From: Streptococcus infantis
GTDB taxonomy: Bacteria; Bacillota; Bacilli; Lactobacillales; Streptococcaceae
Assembly (NCBI RefSeq): GCF_000963255.1
Contig: NZ_JYOV01000022.1
Span: forward strand, 142,133 to 206,132
Length of the DNA stretch: 64,000 bases
Direction of reading: 5' to 3'
Positions 17,379-25,129 of the stretch are shown here, piece after piece. The translations under genes and the position numbers were made by a program. The first letter of the stretch is position 1. Each line of letters begins with the position of its first letter. The notes beneath the pieces are model-generated. The model was given only the letters and a program-made list of their open reading frames with translations. It was not told the DNA's origin and did no database searches.

Positions 17379-18242
17379 TTATTTTTCTTTAGACTCTAAA
17401 GCTGATTTGATGGCATCACGATCAACTTTCAATTTCGTTAAATTTTTCTCTTCAGATTCTAATTGACTCGTATCTGGTTTAACACGATAGTAAACATTTT
17501 CTGGATGCATCAACATTCCTTCATATTGTTGTCCTGCAAAGAGTCTATCTTCAGTGTGATTGGAATTGTCTGTTATTTTACCATCACCACCAGGTTCCAT
17601 GACAACACCACTTGGTACAACGACTACCACAAACCCTCCCGCCTGAGAACCTTTTGCCCAAGCACCAAGGGCTACTGTTTCTGGGTTGCGATCATTCTGA
17701 CTTTTTGATACTTTTAATTCAACAATAGACTCATGCTTTTGATCATTGTATATCCAAGAAGATTGGACTTCCCCTGAATCATTAATGATATATTCATTAC
17801 CAGACTGTGTCCGCCAAGTACCCTCTAAACTTGATAAATCATTATTTCTGAGGGCTTCAATATCTAATTTGGGAACAGAAGCTTCTTTTTTTAATTGACT
17901 AACATGCTGCTCCGCTTCTGAGATCTTGGTATCCAAATCAGCCAATTGCTCCTTTAGCTTTTGAATTTCCTCTTCCTTTACCTTATCCTTATCGTCCTCT
18001 TTCCCCTGACTTTTTGTCGTCTCTTCAGTCTTAGATGAGGAAGAAGTTTGATTTGCTTCTTGCTTGAGATTAGGTGAATTTAAAAAGATGCTAGCAACAA
18101 TGATTATAACTAGAGCTGTTATGGCAAGACCGATATACATTTTTATATTATTAATTGTAGAAAGGGTTTCTGCCAATCTAGATGAAGTTGCTTTTCGACC
18201 ATGGGTCTTCTCAACATGTTTTATCCGTTCTTTCTTGTTCAT
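17379..18242 (-). CDS. Membrane-anchored DUF6287 protein with coiled coil
   Basis: This 287-residue protein has a basic cytoplasmic N-terminus (KKERIKHVEKTHGRK), one membrane helix (about 36-53), a Ser/Thr/Lys-rich stalk, a coiled coil (about 90-120, EEEIQKLKEQLADLDTKISE) and an extracellular domain (about 130-265) that resembles DUF6287 (SLEGTWRTQSGNEYIIND). A second short coiled segment closes the chain. The family is common in streptococci and its role is unknown; the topology suggests an envelope-associated protein. GGGGG lies 6 bases before the ATG. About 340 bases separate its start from tRNA-Thr. Confidence 0.72.
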   Translation of the reverse strand: MNKKERIKHVEKTHGRKATSSRLAETLSTINNIKMYIGLAITALVIIIVASIFLNSPNLKQEANQTSSSSKTEETTKSQGKEDDKDKVKEEEIQKLKEQLADLDTKISEAEQHVSQLKKEASVPKLDIEALRNNDLSSLEGTWRTQSGNEYIINDSGEVQSSWIYNDQKHESIVELKVSKSQNDRNPETVALGAWAKGSQAGGFVVVVVPSGVVMEPGGDGKITDNSNHTEDRLFAGQQYEGMLMHPENVYYRVKPDTSQLESEEKNLTKLKVDRDAIKSALESKEK

Positions 18243-18453
18243 GATACTCCCCCTCTTTTTAATATATTGATAATTCTAATCAGCTATTGGAGTTTTACTC
18301 TTTCTGATGCCAATCTATAATATTTGTATAAAGGTAATCTATCACATAGATTATACCACTCTTCAAATACAGATAAAAAATTTTATAGAAACTTTTTTGA
18401 ATATTACTAAAGAGTAAATCAATCTAATCTACTTTATTCAATCTTCCCTTTTT

Positions 18454-18481
18454 GGTCAAAATTCGGTCAAGTTTTGGTCAA
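18454..18481. repeat. Three GGTCAA direct repeats with exact 11-bp period
   Basis: GGTCAA occurs at 18454-18459, 18465-18470 and 18476-18481, each preceded by T- or A/T-rich sequence. The period is exactly 11 bp, one helical turn, the geometry of OmpR-family regulator sites or of integrase arm sites. They lie between the DUF6287 gene and tRNA-Thr, in an A/T-rich stretch (18243-18582) with no gene. Nothing else was recognised in that stretch apart from a short palindrome near 18330-18350. Confidence 0.6.
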
Positions 18482-18582
18482 AAAAACTAAAAATACTATC
18501 CTATTTTAAAAAACTAAATTGTGATGATTGCCTGTAAATAAACACATTAAATATTCTCTATGTTTTTTTACATTACTAAAAA

Positions 18583-18655
18583 TGCCGATTGCAGGGATCG
18601 AACCTGTGACCTTCGCGTTACGAATGCGGTGCTCTACCAACTGAGCTAAATCGGC
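18583..18655 (-). tRNA. tRNA-Thr(CGT)
   Basis: On the minus strand the 73-base cloverleaf runs from GCCGATT (5' acceptor) to AATCGGC plus discriminator A. The D arm is GCTC-AGTTGGTA-GAGC, the anticodon loop TTCGTAA (anticodon CGU, reading ACG), and the T loop TTCGATC. CCA is not encoded, and a T run follows. The anticodon stem is weak: apposition 27-43 is C/A and 31-39 is A/C. The first T-stem pair is A/C. Confidence 0.92.
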
Positions 18656-18702
18656 GATTCCACTTATAGTATAGCACTATAAGAAAGGATGTCAAGGGAT
18701 TC

Positions 18703-19164
18703 TTAACCCATCTTTTTAATCAAAATCTGACAAGGATTTTGAGGCCCCCAAAGTTGTGGAAAAATCTCTAATTTTTTAAAGCCAAGACTGCGGTAAAAGA
18801 CATTTGTTCGATCATAATCTTTATTAGAGCCTTCTGCTACTGTTTTCACTTGTAAATAATCAACGTTTTTGCGTGCTTCACTCTCTAAAGCAGCAAGCAA
18901 TTGACTCCCAATTCCTCTACCTTGATGAGCTTTTTTTACACCGAGACAATCAATCTCAGCACAATCTTCACTAGAATAGGACAAGCTTACAAAGCCAAGC
19001 AAATCACTCTCCTGATAGGCTGCCCAAACTTGTAAGTCCTTGGCTCCTTCAATGTAGGTTTGTGTGCTTTCTGCTATTCCAAACCATTCTGACAAATCCT
19101 TTAAAATCTCAGCGACAACTGCCATTTTTTGATCTTCATCCTTAACTTCTTTAATTACAAACAT
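18703..19164 (-). CDS. GNAT-family N-acetyltransferase
   Basis: This 153-residue protein has a GNAT fold, with the acetyl-CoA-binding motif VKKAHQGRGIGSQLLAALE near residue 75 and a C-terminal FYRSLGFKKLEIF. The start is set at ATG 19162-19164, since AAGGA lies 7 bases upstream; a tandem ATG three bases earlier is too close to it, and the longer open frame upstream has no ribosome binding site. The acetylated substrate is unknown. It ends about 50 bases from tRNA-Thr and lies downstream of the ABC-2 permease genes on the same strand. Confidence 0.8.
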   Translation of the reverse strand: MFVIKEVKDEDQKMAVVAEILKDLSEWFGIAESTQTYIEGAKDLQVWAAYQESDLLGFVSLSYSSEDCAEIDCLGVKKAHQGRGIGSQLLAALESEARKNVDYLQVKTVAEGSNKDYDRTNVFYRSLGFKKLEIFPQLWGPQNPCQILIKKMG

Positions 19165-19202
19165 CATAAGTTCCTTTCTTGATTTTAGTCCTACTTTACC
19201 TC

Positions 19203-19988
19203 TTAGGATCCCGCACTTTCGTAGGCATCCAATCCCCTGTCCCAAAGTTTGAGGGAAATAACAAAGAAAACAAGGGAAATCAAAATCAAACCACCAATAT
19301 TAAAGAAGACATCCTTGTCCTGCAAGAAATAGCTGGCAGGATAGTAGGCCGTAAAGGCGAAAGGTACAATAAAGCTAATTAACCAACGAAGGAGCGAATT
19401 GTAAATAGAAATAGGATACTTGGCAAAATCATTAAACATATAAAAAATGTAAATCATGGCACCTGACTGCTTGGTCCAAAAAGCGATGCTAGCTGTTGCA
19501 ATTTTCAAGGAAGTATAAATCAAGGTCGCAAAAGGAATACAAACTAGAAAAATCAGGAATTTGGGAAGAGTCCAAGCAATGCTAGTCGCCGTTGTCGCTA
19601 GTAAAATTCCACCGACCAAAAGTTCACCCAAGGCATCAATCTGAAAGGTCTCAACGAGGATGTGAAAGAGAGGATTGATAGGACGAGTCAGATACTTGTC
19701 AAACTCCCCTTTTCGAACTAGTCGTTGACCTAAAGCCCAGAGATTGTCAAAAAAGAGATGATCTAATCCCTTTGGAATTAAGGAAAATCCATAGATAAAG
19801 GCAATCTCTTGAAAGGTCCAACCCTCTAGCGAGGGGATGTGTTGAAAGATGACATTGAGAAACAAGAGGTTTAGTCCTTGAGTCAGAAAGACTCCCAACA
19901 CGCCAACCACAAAATCCACCTTGTATTCCATGATTTGCTTGATGTATTGTCTGATAAAAATCAGATGCATGCGTTGATATTTTTTCAT
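19203..19988 (-). CDS. ABC-2-type exporter permease (second subunit)
   Basis: This 261-residue protein has six predicted membrane helices. Its conserved RKGEFDKYLTRPINPLFHIL segment near residue 90 is typical of the ABC-2 (DUF990-like) permeases that act as paired subunits. GGGAGG lies 5 bases before the ATG, which is 2 bases from the stop of the partner permease. It is the last of three genes (ATPase, permease, permease) forming one exporter; the cargo is unknown. Confidence 0.82.
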   Translation of the reverse strand: MKKYQRMHLIFIRQYIKQIMEYKVDFVVGVLGVFLTQGLNLLFLNVIFQHIPSLEGWTFQEIAFIYGFSLIPKGLDHLFFDNLWALGQRLVRKGEFDKYLTRPINPLFHILVETFQIDALGELLVGGILLATTATSIAWTLPKFLIFLVCIPFATLIYTSLKIATASIAFWTKQSGAMIYIFYMFNDFAKYPISIYNSLLRWLISFIVPFAFTAYYPASYFLQDKDVFFNIGGLILISLVFFVISLKLWDRGLDAYESAGS

Positions 19989-19989
19989 A

Positions 19990-20808
19990 CTAACCTCCCT
20001 GAATGGTGATAAATGACTGGACTCGTTTCCAAATCAACTGAGACAAGCCCACCATCACTATAAGCCAGAAAAGCTGAAGCAAAAGTGCTTGAAGAATCTG
20101 ACTGGCATCGTATTTCCCAACAATAATCATGACCGGAGTGTAAATTAAGGATGAAAATGGCAATAAGGAGAGAATATCTGAAACGATTTTCGGAAAGAAA
20201 GCCAAGGGAATTAAACTGCCAGACATAAAGGCCACTATTGAAGTCTTGAGTAGATTGGAACCCCATAAATTTTTAAATACAAAGGCTGAAAATCCAAAGC
20301 AGATATTAAAGAAAAAGTTAATCAGATAAGCCAGGGTTAAGCTAAAGAGATAAAGGACAGTTAATCCCAGCACTTCTACAATACCTTGCCCAGACAAGAT
20401 TTTCATCAAAACAATGACACTTAAAAATGGCAGTCCAACAGAGATAAAAATCAACCACTTGGAACCAAGCTCCGTAAAGAGGTAAGAAGCCGTAAAATGC
20501 ACTGGTCGCAACAAGCGCATGATAATGGAACCATCCTTGACCTCATCACCAATCATAAAGGAAGAATCCGACCTAGTCAGAAGATTAGTCACAAAACTCA
20601 TGATGATGTAGAGGGTGATATCTGCCATACTGAAGCCCTGAATCAAAGGCTCCTGGGAGGAATCAAAGACAGCCTTCCAGAGATAAAAAGCCACAAAAGC
20701 CCCCATGACATCGCCTATCCGATAAAGTAGAAAGTTGACTCGATAGCTAATCAACTCCTGAACTCCTGCATTGATAAAGGGTTTATAACGTCTCCACAAT
20801 TTGACCAT
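19990..20808 (-). CDS. ABC-2-type exporter permease (first subunit)
   Basis: This 272-residue protein has six predicted membrane helices and the paired-permease motif DEVKDGSIIMRLLRPVHFTA near residue 85. The start is set at ATG 20806-20808, where AGGAG lies 7 bases upstream inside the last codons of the ATPase gene; a longer frame would overlap that gene by 40 bases without a ribosome binding site. It should pair with the next permease to form the membrane channel of the exporter. Confidence 0.82.
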   Translation of the reverse strand: MVKLWRRYKPFINAGVQELISYRVNFLLYRIGDVMGAFVAFYLWKAVFDSSQEPLIQGFSMADITLYIIMSFVTNLLTRSDSSFMIGDEVKDGSIIMRLLRPVHFTASYLFTELGSKWLIFISVGLPFLSVIVLMKILSGQGIVEVLGLTVLYLFSLTLAYLINFFFNICFGFSAFVFKNLWGSNLLKTSIVAFMSGSLIPLAFFPKIVSDILSLLPFSSLIYTPVMIIVGKYDASQILQALLLQLFWLIVMVGLSQLIWKRVQSFITIQGG

Positions 20809-20809
20809 C

Positions 20810-21802
20810 TTAGAGCTCCTTTCGATAGAAGCGACGGATAATATCTTCAATATCCGTATCTACCATCTTCAAATCACGGACTTCAAAATCAGACAAGGTT
20901 TGCTTGATAATATCGGCCGACTGGTAGCGGGAACTATCGAATTCAATGTTGAGACTATTTCCTTGTCTATCAATTGTCATATCCGAAAAGCCTTCATAGT
21001 GAGAAACGATATGACTTTGATCTGGTAGCAGTTCAAAGGAGAGAGTTTTCATCTTTCCAAAGGTCTCCTTGAGCTGGCTAACCGTTCCATCAAAAATCTC
21101 TTGCCCCTTGTCAATCATAAAAATCCGATCACAGAGTTGCTCAATATCGCTCAGGTCGTGAGTGGTCAAGAGAATGGTTGTTTCTTCCTCTTGATTGATC
21201 TGAGTAATGGCTCGACGAATGTTATCCTTGACCGAAACGTCCAAGCCAATGGTCGGCTCATCTAAAAAGAGAACCTTGGGATTGTGAAGCAAGGAAGCCG
21301 CAATATCCGCCCGCATCCGTTGACCCAGTGAAAGAGTCCGCACAGGATCCTTGATAAATTCCTTCAAATCCAAAACTTCATTCAAAAAGTCCATACGCTT
21401 ATGGAAGAGCGAGTCTGGCACATCATAAATCTCTTTTAAAACCGTGTAGGTCTCTTGCAGGGCCAGATCCCACCATAGCTGGGTGCGTTGTCCGAAAACG
21501 ACTCCAATATCCTTGACATAATCTTGGCGATTGTCCTGCGGAATCTTGCCATTAATCCGACAATAGCCAGATGTCGGCTTTAAAATCCCTGTCAGCATTT
21601 TGATAGTTGTCGACTTCCCAGCACCATTTGCCCCGATAAATCCTAAAATCTGCCCTTTTGGAACTTCAAAAGTCAAATCCTTGACCGCTTCAAAGGTCTG
21701 CTTTTCAGGATGAATAAAGGAGCGCAAGGCTCCCTTCAAGCCCGGTTCCTTAACAGCCTTCACAAAATTTTTCTGAAGATGTTCCACTTCTATCATTGCC
21801 AT
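20810..21802 (-). CDS. ABC-2 exporter ATP-binding protein
   Basis: This 330-residue ATPase has Walker A GANGAGKST (from about residue 57), the signature motif LSLGQRMRADIAASLL, Walker B VLFLDEPTIGLD and the H-loop LLTTHDLSD. A C-terminal region of about 90 residues follows, as in DrrA-type exporters. It drives export through the two permeases encoded directly downstream. GGAG lies 6 bases before the ATG. The promoter about 100 bases upstream carries a cre-like site over its -35 box, suggesting carbon-catabolite control. Confidence 0.85.
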   Translation of the reverse strand: MAMIEVEHLQKNFVKAVKEPGLKGALRSFIHPEKQTFEAVKDLTFEVPKGQILGFIGANGAGKSTTIKMLTGILKPTSGYCRINGKIPQDNRQDYVKDIGVVFGQRTQLWWDLALQETYTVLKEIYDVPDSLFHKRMDFLNEVLDLKEFIKDPVRTLSLGQRMRADIAASLLHNPKVLFLDEPTIGLDVSVKDNIRRAITQINQEEETTILLTTHDLSDIEQLCDRIFMIDKGQEIFDGTVSQLKETFGKMKTLSFELLPDQSHIVSHYEGFSDMTIDRQGNSLNIEFDSSRYQSADIIKQTLSDFEVRDLKMVDTDIEDIIRRFYRKEL

Positions 21803-21911
21803 ATCTATCTCCCTATCGTAAGAAACAACATTGTATTTTTGACTACAAATATTCTAAATCCTTACTTTCTACACCTTCTCAATATTATTACAGAAGGATT
21901 TATACCAACCT

Positions 21912-21950
21912 ATTATAGTCCAATAAAAAAAGGAATGCAAGCGTTTGCTT
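21912..21950 (-). promoter_or_regulatory. ABC-2 operon promoter with overlapping cre-like site
   Basis: On the minus strand TTGCAT (21935-21940) and TATAAT (21912-21917) are 17 bases apart. The -35 box is part of a partly palindromic sequence, ATGCAAGCGTTTGCTT (21935-21950), which matches the CcpA cre consensus at 14 of 16 positions. CcpA bound there would cover the RNA polymerase site and repress. The remaining intergenic sequence (21950-22160) shows nothing that I can name. Confidence 0.7.
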
Positions 21951-22160
21951 ATGGATTATGAATTTAGAGATTTCTCTCTTATAATAATGCTTTTGAAACA
22001 GAAATTCTGGTTTAATAGTTTCCTTAAGACACACAAAAACCTGCCTTCTTTTTCAACATAAGGAAAGAAAGCCCTAATAACACCCTATTATAGTGCAAAT
22101 GTCTACGGAAAATAAGTGTTAATTTATATCGAAGATTTTTATCCCTAAGAAAAGATAAAA

Positions 22161-22179
22161 AGGTGATGCTGCATCACCT
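22161..22179 (-). terminator. Terminator of the small accessory cluster
   Basis: An almost perfect palindrome, AGGTGATGC-T-GCATCACCT, is followed on the minus strand by TTTTTATCTTTT, directly after the stop at 22184. Confidence 0.8.
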
Positions 22180-22183
22180 CCCT

Positions 22184-22591
22184 CTACCAAGTTAAGTCTT
22201 CAATCATGCTTCTTACTTGTGAATCAAGGGTCTTATCCTTCTTCAGTTCTCCAACTAAAGTCTGAATCTGCCGGACTAGATTTGGATCATTGTCATTATA
22301 GCATCGATGAAGCATCCAGATGTTATGCACAGTTGGACTTTTTAGAACTGACTCCATCAATAATTCCTCATAGCCTTGATGATAAAATCTCTCTACAAAG
22401 TGAACCAACTCACCTGGAGCTCCAAAATCTACTTCTGGATGCTTGGAAATAAAGTCTAAAATGGGGGCAACCAAATCAAAGGGTTGATCATAAAGCTCCA
22501 TAGCATCCATAATCTCATCTGCCAACTCAAATTCTTGGTCTTCAGTAATTGCATCATGCAAAGCAACTAACATATCATCTTTAGTAAGCAT
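22184..22591 (-). CDS. Small acidic protein, possibly an immunity-type protein
   Basis: This 135-residue protein is acidic and helical, with no signal peptide or membrane segment (MLTKDDMLVALHDAITEDQE at the N-terminus). I do not recognise the family with confidence. Length, acidity and the HEAT-like helical pattern with LLMESVLKSPTVHNIWML recall cytoplasmic immunity proteins of polymorphic toxins. AGGAG lies 6 bases before the ATG. It is the last gene of a four-gene minus-strand cluster and has its own terminator. No toxin gene is nearby. Confidence 0.6.
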   Translation of the reverse strand: MLTKDDMLVALHDAITEDQEFELADEIMDAMELYDQPFDLVAPILDFISKHPEVDFGAPGELVHFVERFYHQGYEELLMESVLKSPTVHNIWMLHRCYNDNDPNLVRQIQTLVGELKKDKTLDSQVRSMIEDLTW

Positions 22592-22644
22592 CTGATTCTC
22601 CTTTTCAACTTTTCCATATCATTATTCGTTTTCGAACTTCTTCT

Positions 22645-23043
22645 TCACTCATCAAACCTTGTTCGTAAGTAGTTTTCAAACTCCTTTTGGGATAAATCAC
22701 TAGGAAGTTCAAACACATACTCATATCCTTCATCACAAAAGGAAGCTTTCTCTTCAGGTGGAAACCATTTCCAAAGCCAGATGATATAGGAGGCATAATC
22801 TTGTAACCTGTTCGTTGAATCAAAGTAATCAATCACAAAAACATTTTTCTTGCTACTCAAAGAACTTTCCAAGGTAAGCTGAGGACTTTGATAATCCCAA
22901 GAAAGCGAATAAGCTTTTTCAGGATTCGTCCTTTCTCTGATCAAAATACCTGGGAATTTTTCTCTCAAAGCAGTACAAAAGGCTTGTAAATCTAGGAATA
23001 TGGGGTCTTTACTCTCAATAAAGACAAAATCAGCAGTACTCAT
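22645..23043 (-). CDS. Small cytoplasmic protein of unknown function
   Basis: This 132-residue protein has a mixed alpha/beta pattern and is rich in aromatic residues near its C-terminus (YASYIIWLWKWFPPEEKASF). It has no signal peptide or repeats, and I recognise no family. A good ribosome binding site (AGGAG, about 8 bases upstream) supports the start. It lies between two other small genes of unknown role on the same strand, separated by 37 and 53 bases, so the set is probably co-transcribed. Confidence 0.6.
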   Translation of the reverse strand: MSTADFVFIESKDPIFLDLQAFCTALREKFPGILIRERTNPEKAYSLSWDYQSPQLTLESSLSSKKNVFVIDYFDSTNRLQDYASYIIWLWKWFPPEEKASFCDEGYEYVFELPSDLSQKEFENYLRTRFDE

Positions 23044-23080
23044 CAGTCTCTCTCCTTCTTTTTAAAACTGAAAACAGACC

Positions 23081-23676
23081 TTAACCATCAATGGCAAAAT
23101 TCTCCAGACTCTCAAATGCCTGACCCTGATAGTCAAAAGAAAAGATATGAATATCATCAAAAGTTTGATCGCAGAAAGTAACGGTTTGTCTTTCTGGCTC
23201 GATGATGGGTTTACCCAACTTTTCAGTAGCTTCTTCATTTGTCAAATACCCGTAAAATTCTTGTAAATGAGGCAGTATAAATGCAAGAATACGGTAAAGA
23301 TTTTTATGGTAATTGGCTGCAAGCAACTGAGCTTCCATCTCAAAATTTCCACTTGGTTTTTCTTCCCAAGCTACAAGAACATCATCTACTTCATGGACGT
23401 AGGCTTGCAAGGACTGATCGAATATCATGGCTATCTTTCCTTTCAAAAGTACTGTAACGTTCTCACACCTAAACACCGAAAAACCTATGTTCGCTAGCAA
23501 TCCAATGCCAACAAGTTTTTCAAATGAACCTAGTGTAGCTAAAACTGCAATTAAAGAGTCATCAATATATGCTCCGGAGGTTTCATGAATTCCAAACAAC
23601 TTTGCAAATCAGTTAGAATTTCTGCCGTAAGAAAAGATTTTTCATTCTTATTTATAACCTCCCTTACTTGAATCAT
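23081..23676 (-). pseudogene. Frameshifted gene of unknown function in the accessory cluster
   Basis: The main open part (23081-23599, 172 codons) could start only at a TTG without a ribosome binding site. Just upstream, in another frame, an ATG at 23674-23676 has GGAGGAG 4 bases before it and reads ITDL-type helical sequence (KSFLTAEILTDLQSCLEF) that meets the downstream frame near 23595. Joining the frames there gives a protein of about 198 residues, so the gene has probably lost its frame by one base. The ATG lies inside the 3' end of the pyrophosphatase-like gene, which suggests coupling. The family is unknown. Confidence 0.5.
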
Positions 23677-24016
23677 TATTCTCCTCCACCATTTCAATCC
23701 AAGAATCAAAATACTGCTCCATAAAATAGGTCTGCTCTGCTATCAAATCTTTATTAACCTTCTCATCCAAGGGCGCTAAAACCCACTTGTCTTCTATATC
23801 ATCACGACGTCGAATGATAGCAACCAACTTTCCAGTAAAGACTTCCAGAGGCTGTTGCTGATCATGGGAAACAATATAAACATCTTGCTCTTCGCCATCT
23901 CCCCCCATCAGTTCAGGTATGTAGCCATAGTTAATCGGATAGACATTCCCAAAAGAATCTTCAAACCCCACCGGCCGATCAATGACACCACTAAATATTC
24001 TCTCTTTGAATTTCAT
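23648..24016 (-). CDS. Inorganic pyrophosphatase-like protein
   Basis: This 122-residue protein resembles a shortened family I inorganic pyrophosphatase: YPINYGYIPELMGGDGEEQDVYIV contains the expected YGYIP segment and a D-G-E-E-Q-D stretch in place of the usual metal site DGDPLDV. It is shorter than true soluble pyrophosphatases (about 170), so activity on pyrophosphate is doubtful. The start is set at ATG 24014-24016, with GGAGG 10 bases upstream; an ATG at 24040 is possible. It opens the four-gene cluster, just downstream of the fba terminator. Confidence 0.68.
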   Translation of the reverse strand: MKFKERIFSGVIDRPVGFEDSFGNVYPINYGYIPELMGGDGEEQDVYIVSHDQQQPLEVFTGKLVAIIRRRDDIEDKWVLAPLDEKVNKDLIAEQTYFMEQYFDSWIEMVEENNDSSKGGYK

Positions 24017-24064
24017 CTTTTCATTGCCTCCGTATGACATTTTTCCTAGATTCATTATACAAGA

Positions 24065-24088
24065 AAAATCCCGCCGCAGCGAGATTTT
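24065..24088 (-). terminator. fba terminator
   Basis: A 10-bp stem (24065-24074 with 24079-24088, with one G-U pair) and 4-base loop ends in TTTT on the minus strand and lies 16 bases after the fba stop codon. Confidence 0.8.
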
Positions 24089-24103
24089 CTATCTATAGCC
24101 TAA

Positions 24104-24985
24104 TTAAGCTTTACCTTCTGAACCGAATACGTCGATACGTTCTTCAACTGAAGCTTGGATAGCTTTTACACCGTCAGCCAAGAATTTACGTGGGTCGAAG
24201 AGTTTTTTCTTGTCGTATTCTGCTTCGTTTGCTTCGTAGTCACGAGCAAATTTACGTGTTGCGTTAGCGAATGCGATTTGGCATTCAGTGTTAACGTTAA
24301 CTTTAGCAACACCAAGTTTGATAGCTGCTTGGATTTGGTCATCAGGAATACCTGAACCACCGTGCAATACGATTGGGAATCCTGGTACAGCTTCAGTCAA
24401 TTTTTGCAAGTGATCAAGGTGAAGACCTTTCCAGTTTGCTGGGTAAGGACCGTGGATGTTACCAATACCAGCTGCCAAGAAGTCGATACCAGTTGCAACC
24501 ATTGCTTTAGCATCTTCGATTGGAGCCAATTCACCATCACCGATGATTCCGTCTTCTTCACCACCGATAGTTCCAACTTCAGCTTCTACTGATACACCAT
24601 TTGCGTGAGCAAATTCTACAACTTTACGAGCTTTTTCAAGGTTTTCTTCAACTGGAAGGTGTGAACCGTCAAACATAACTGAAGTATAACCAACTTGAAT
24701 ACACTCAAGTGCATCTTCGTAGTGACCGTGGTCAAGGTGGATAGCTACTGGTACAGTGATACCCATTGATTCAACAAGGTTAGCGATCAAGTTGCGAGCA
24801 ACTTTGTAACCACCCATGTATTTAGCAGCACCCATTGAAGTTTGGATCAAAACTGGAGCTTTTTTAGCTTCTGCTGCGCGCAAGATAGCTTGAGTCCACT
24901 CAAGGTTGTTTGTGTTAAATCCACCAACTGCATAACCGTTGTCACGAGCTGCTTGGACAAATTTTTCTGCTGAAACGATTGCCAT
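24104..24985 (-). CDS. fba: Fructose-1,6-bisphosphate aldolase, class II
   Basis: This 293-residue zinc enzyme cleaves fructose 1,6-bisphosphate into dihydroxyacetone phosphate and glyceraldehyde 3-phosphate in glycolysis. Family signatures are AIHLDHGHYEDALECI (Asp/His of the active site) near residue 78, EVGTIGGEEDG near residue 130, and VLHGGSGIPDDQI near residue 208 with the zinc-ligand His. The start is ATG 24983-24985, with AGGAGG 9 bases upstream; a longer frame is not supported. Codon use is strongly biased, as expected for a highly expressed gene. A 14-bp palindrome (25011-25024) sits in its leader. Confidence 0.95.
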   Translation of the reverse strand: MAIVSAEKFVQAARDNGYAVGGFNTNNLEWTQAILRAAEAKKAPVLIQTSMGAAKYMGGYKVARNLIANLVESMGITVPVAIHLDHGHYEDALECIQVGYTSVMFDGSHLPVEENLEKARKVVEFAHANGVSVEAEVGTIGGEEDGIIGDGELAPIEDAKAMVATGIDFLAAGIGNIHGPYPANWKGLHLDHLQKLTEAVPGFPIVLHGGSGIPDDQIQAAIKLGVAKVNVNTECQIAFANATRKFARDYEANEAEYDKKKLFDPRKFLADGVKAIQASVEERIDVFGSEGKA

Positions 24986-25129
24986 TTTATCAGGCCTCCT
25001 GTATATTTTTATGGGACATCCCATTTACATTGTTCATTTTATCACTTTTTAGCAAAAAAAGCTAGTTTTTCCCATACTTTAGATTGAATTTCTTCTATTT
25101 TCAGATATGTAAACCTTTTCCCACTTGGT

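Noticed and set aside
18243..18582. Possible prophage or integrative element at tRNA-Thr
   Set aside because: There is no integrase gene and no duplicated tRNA 3' end next to it; only the 11-bp repeats remain.
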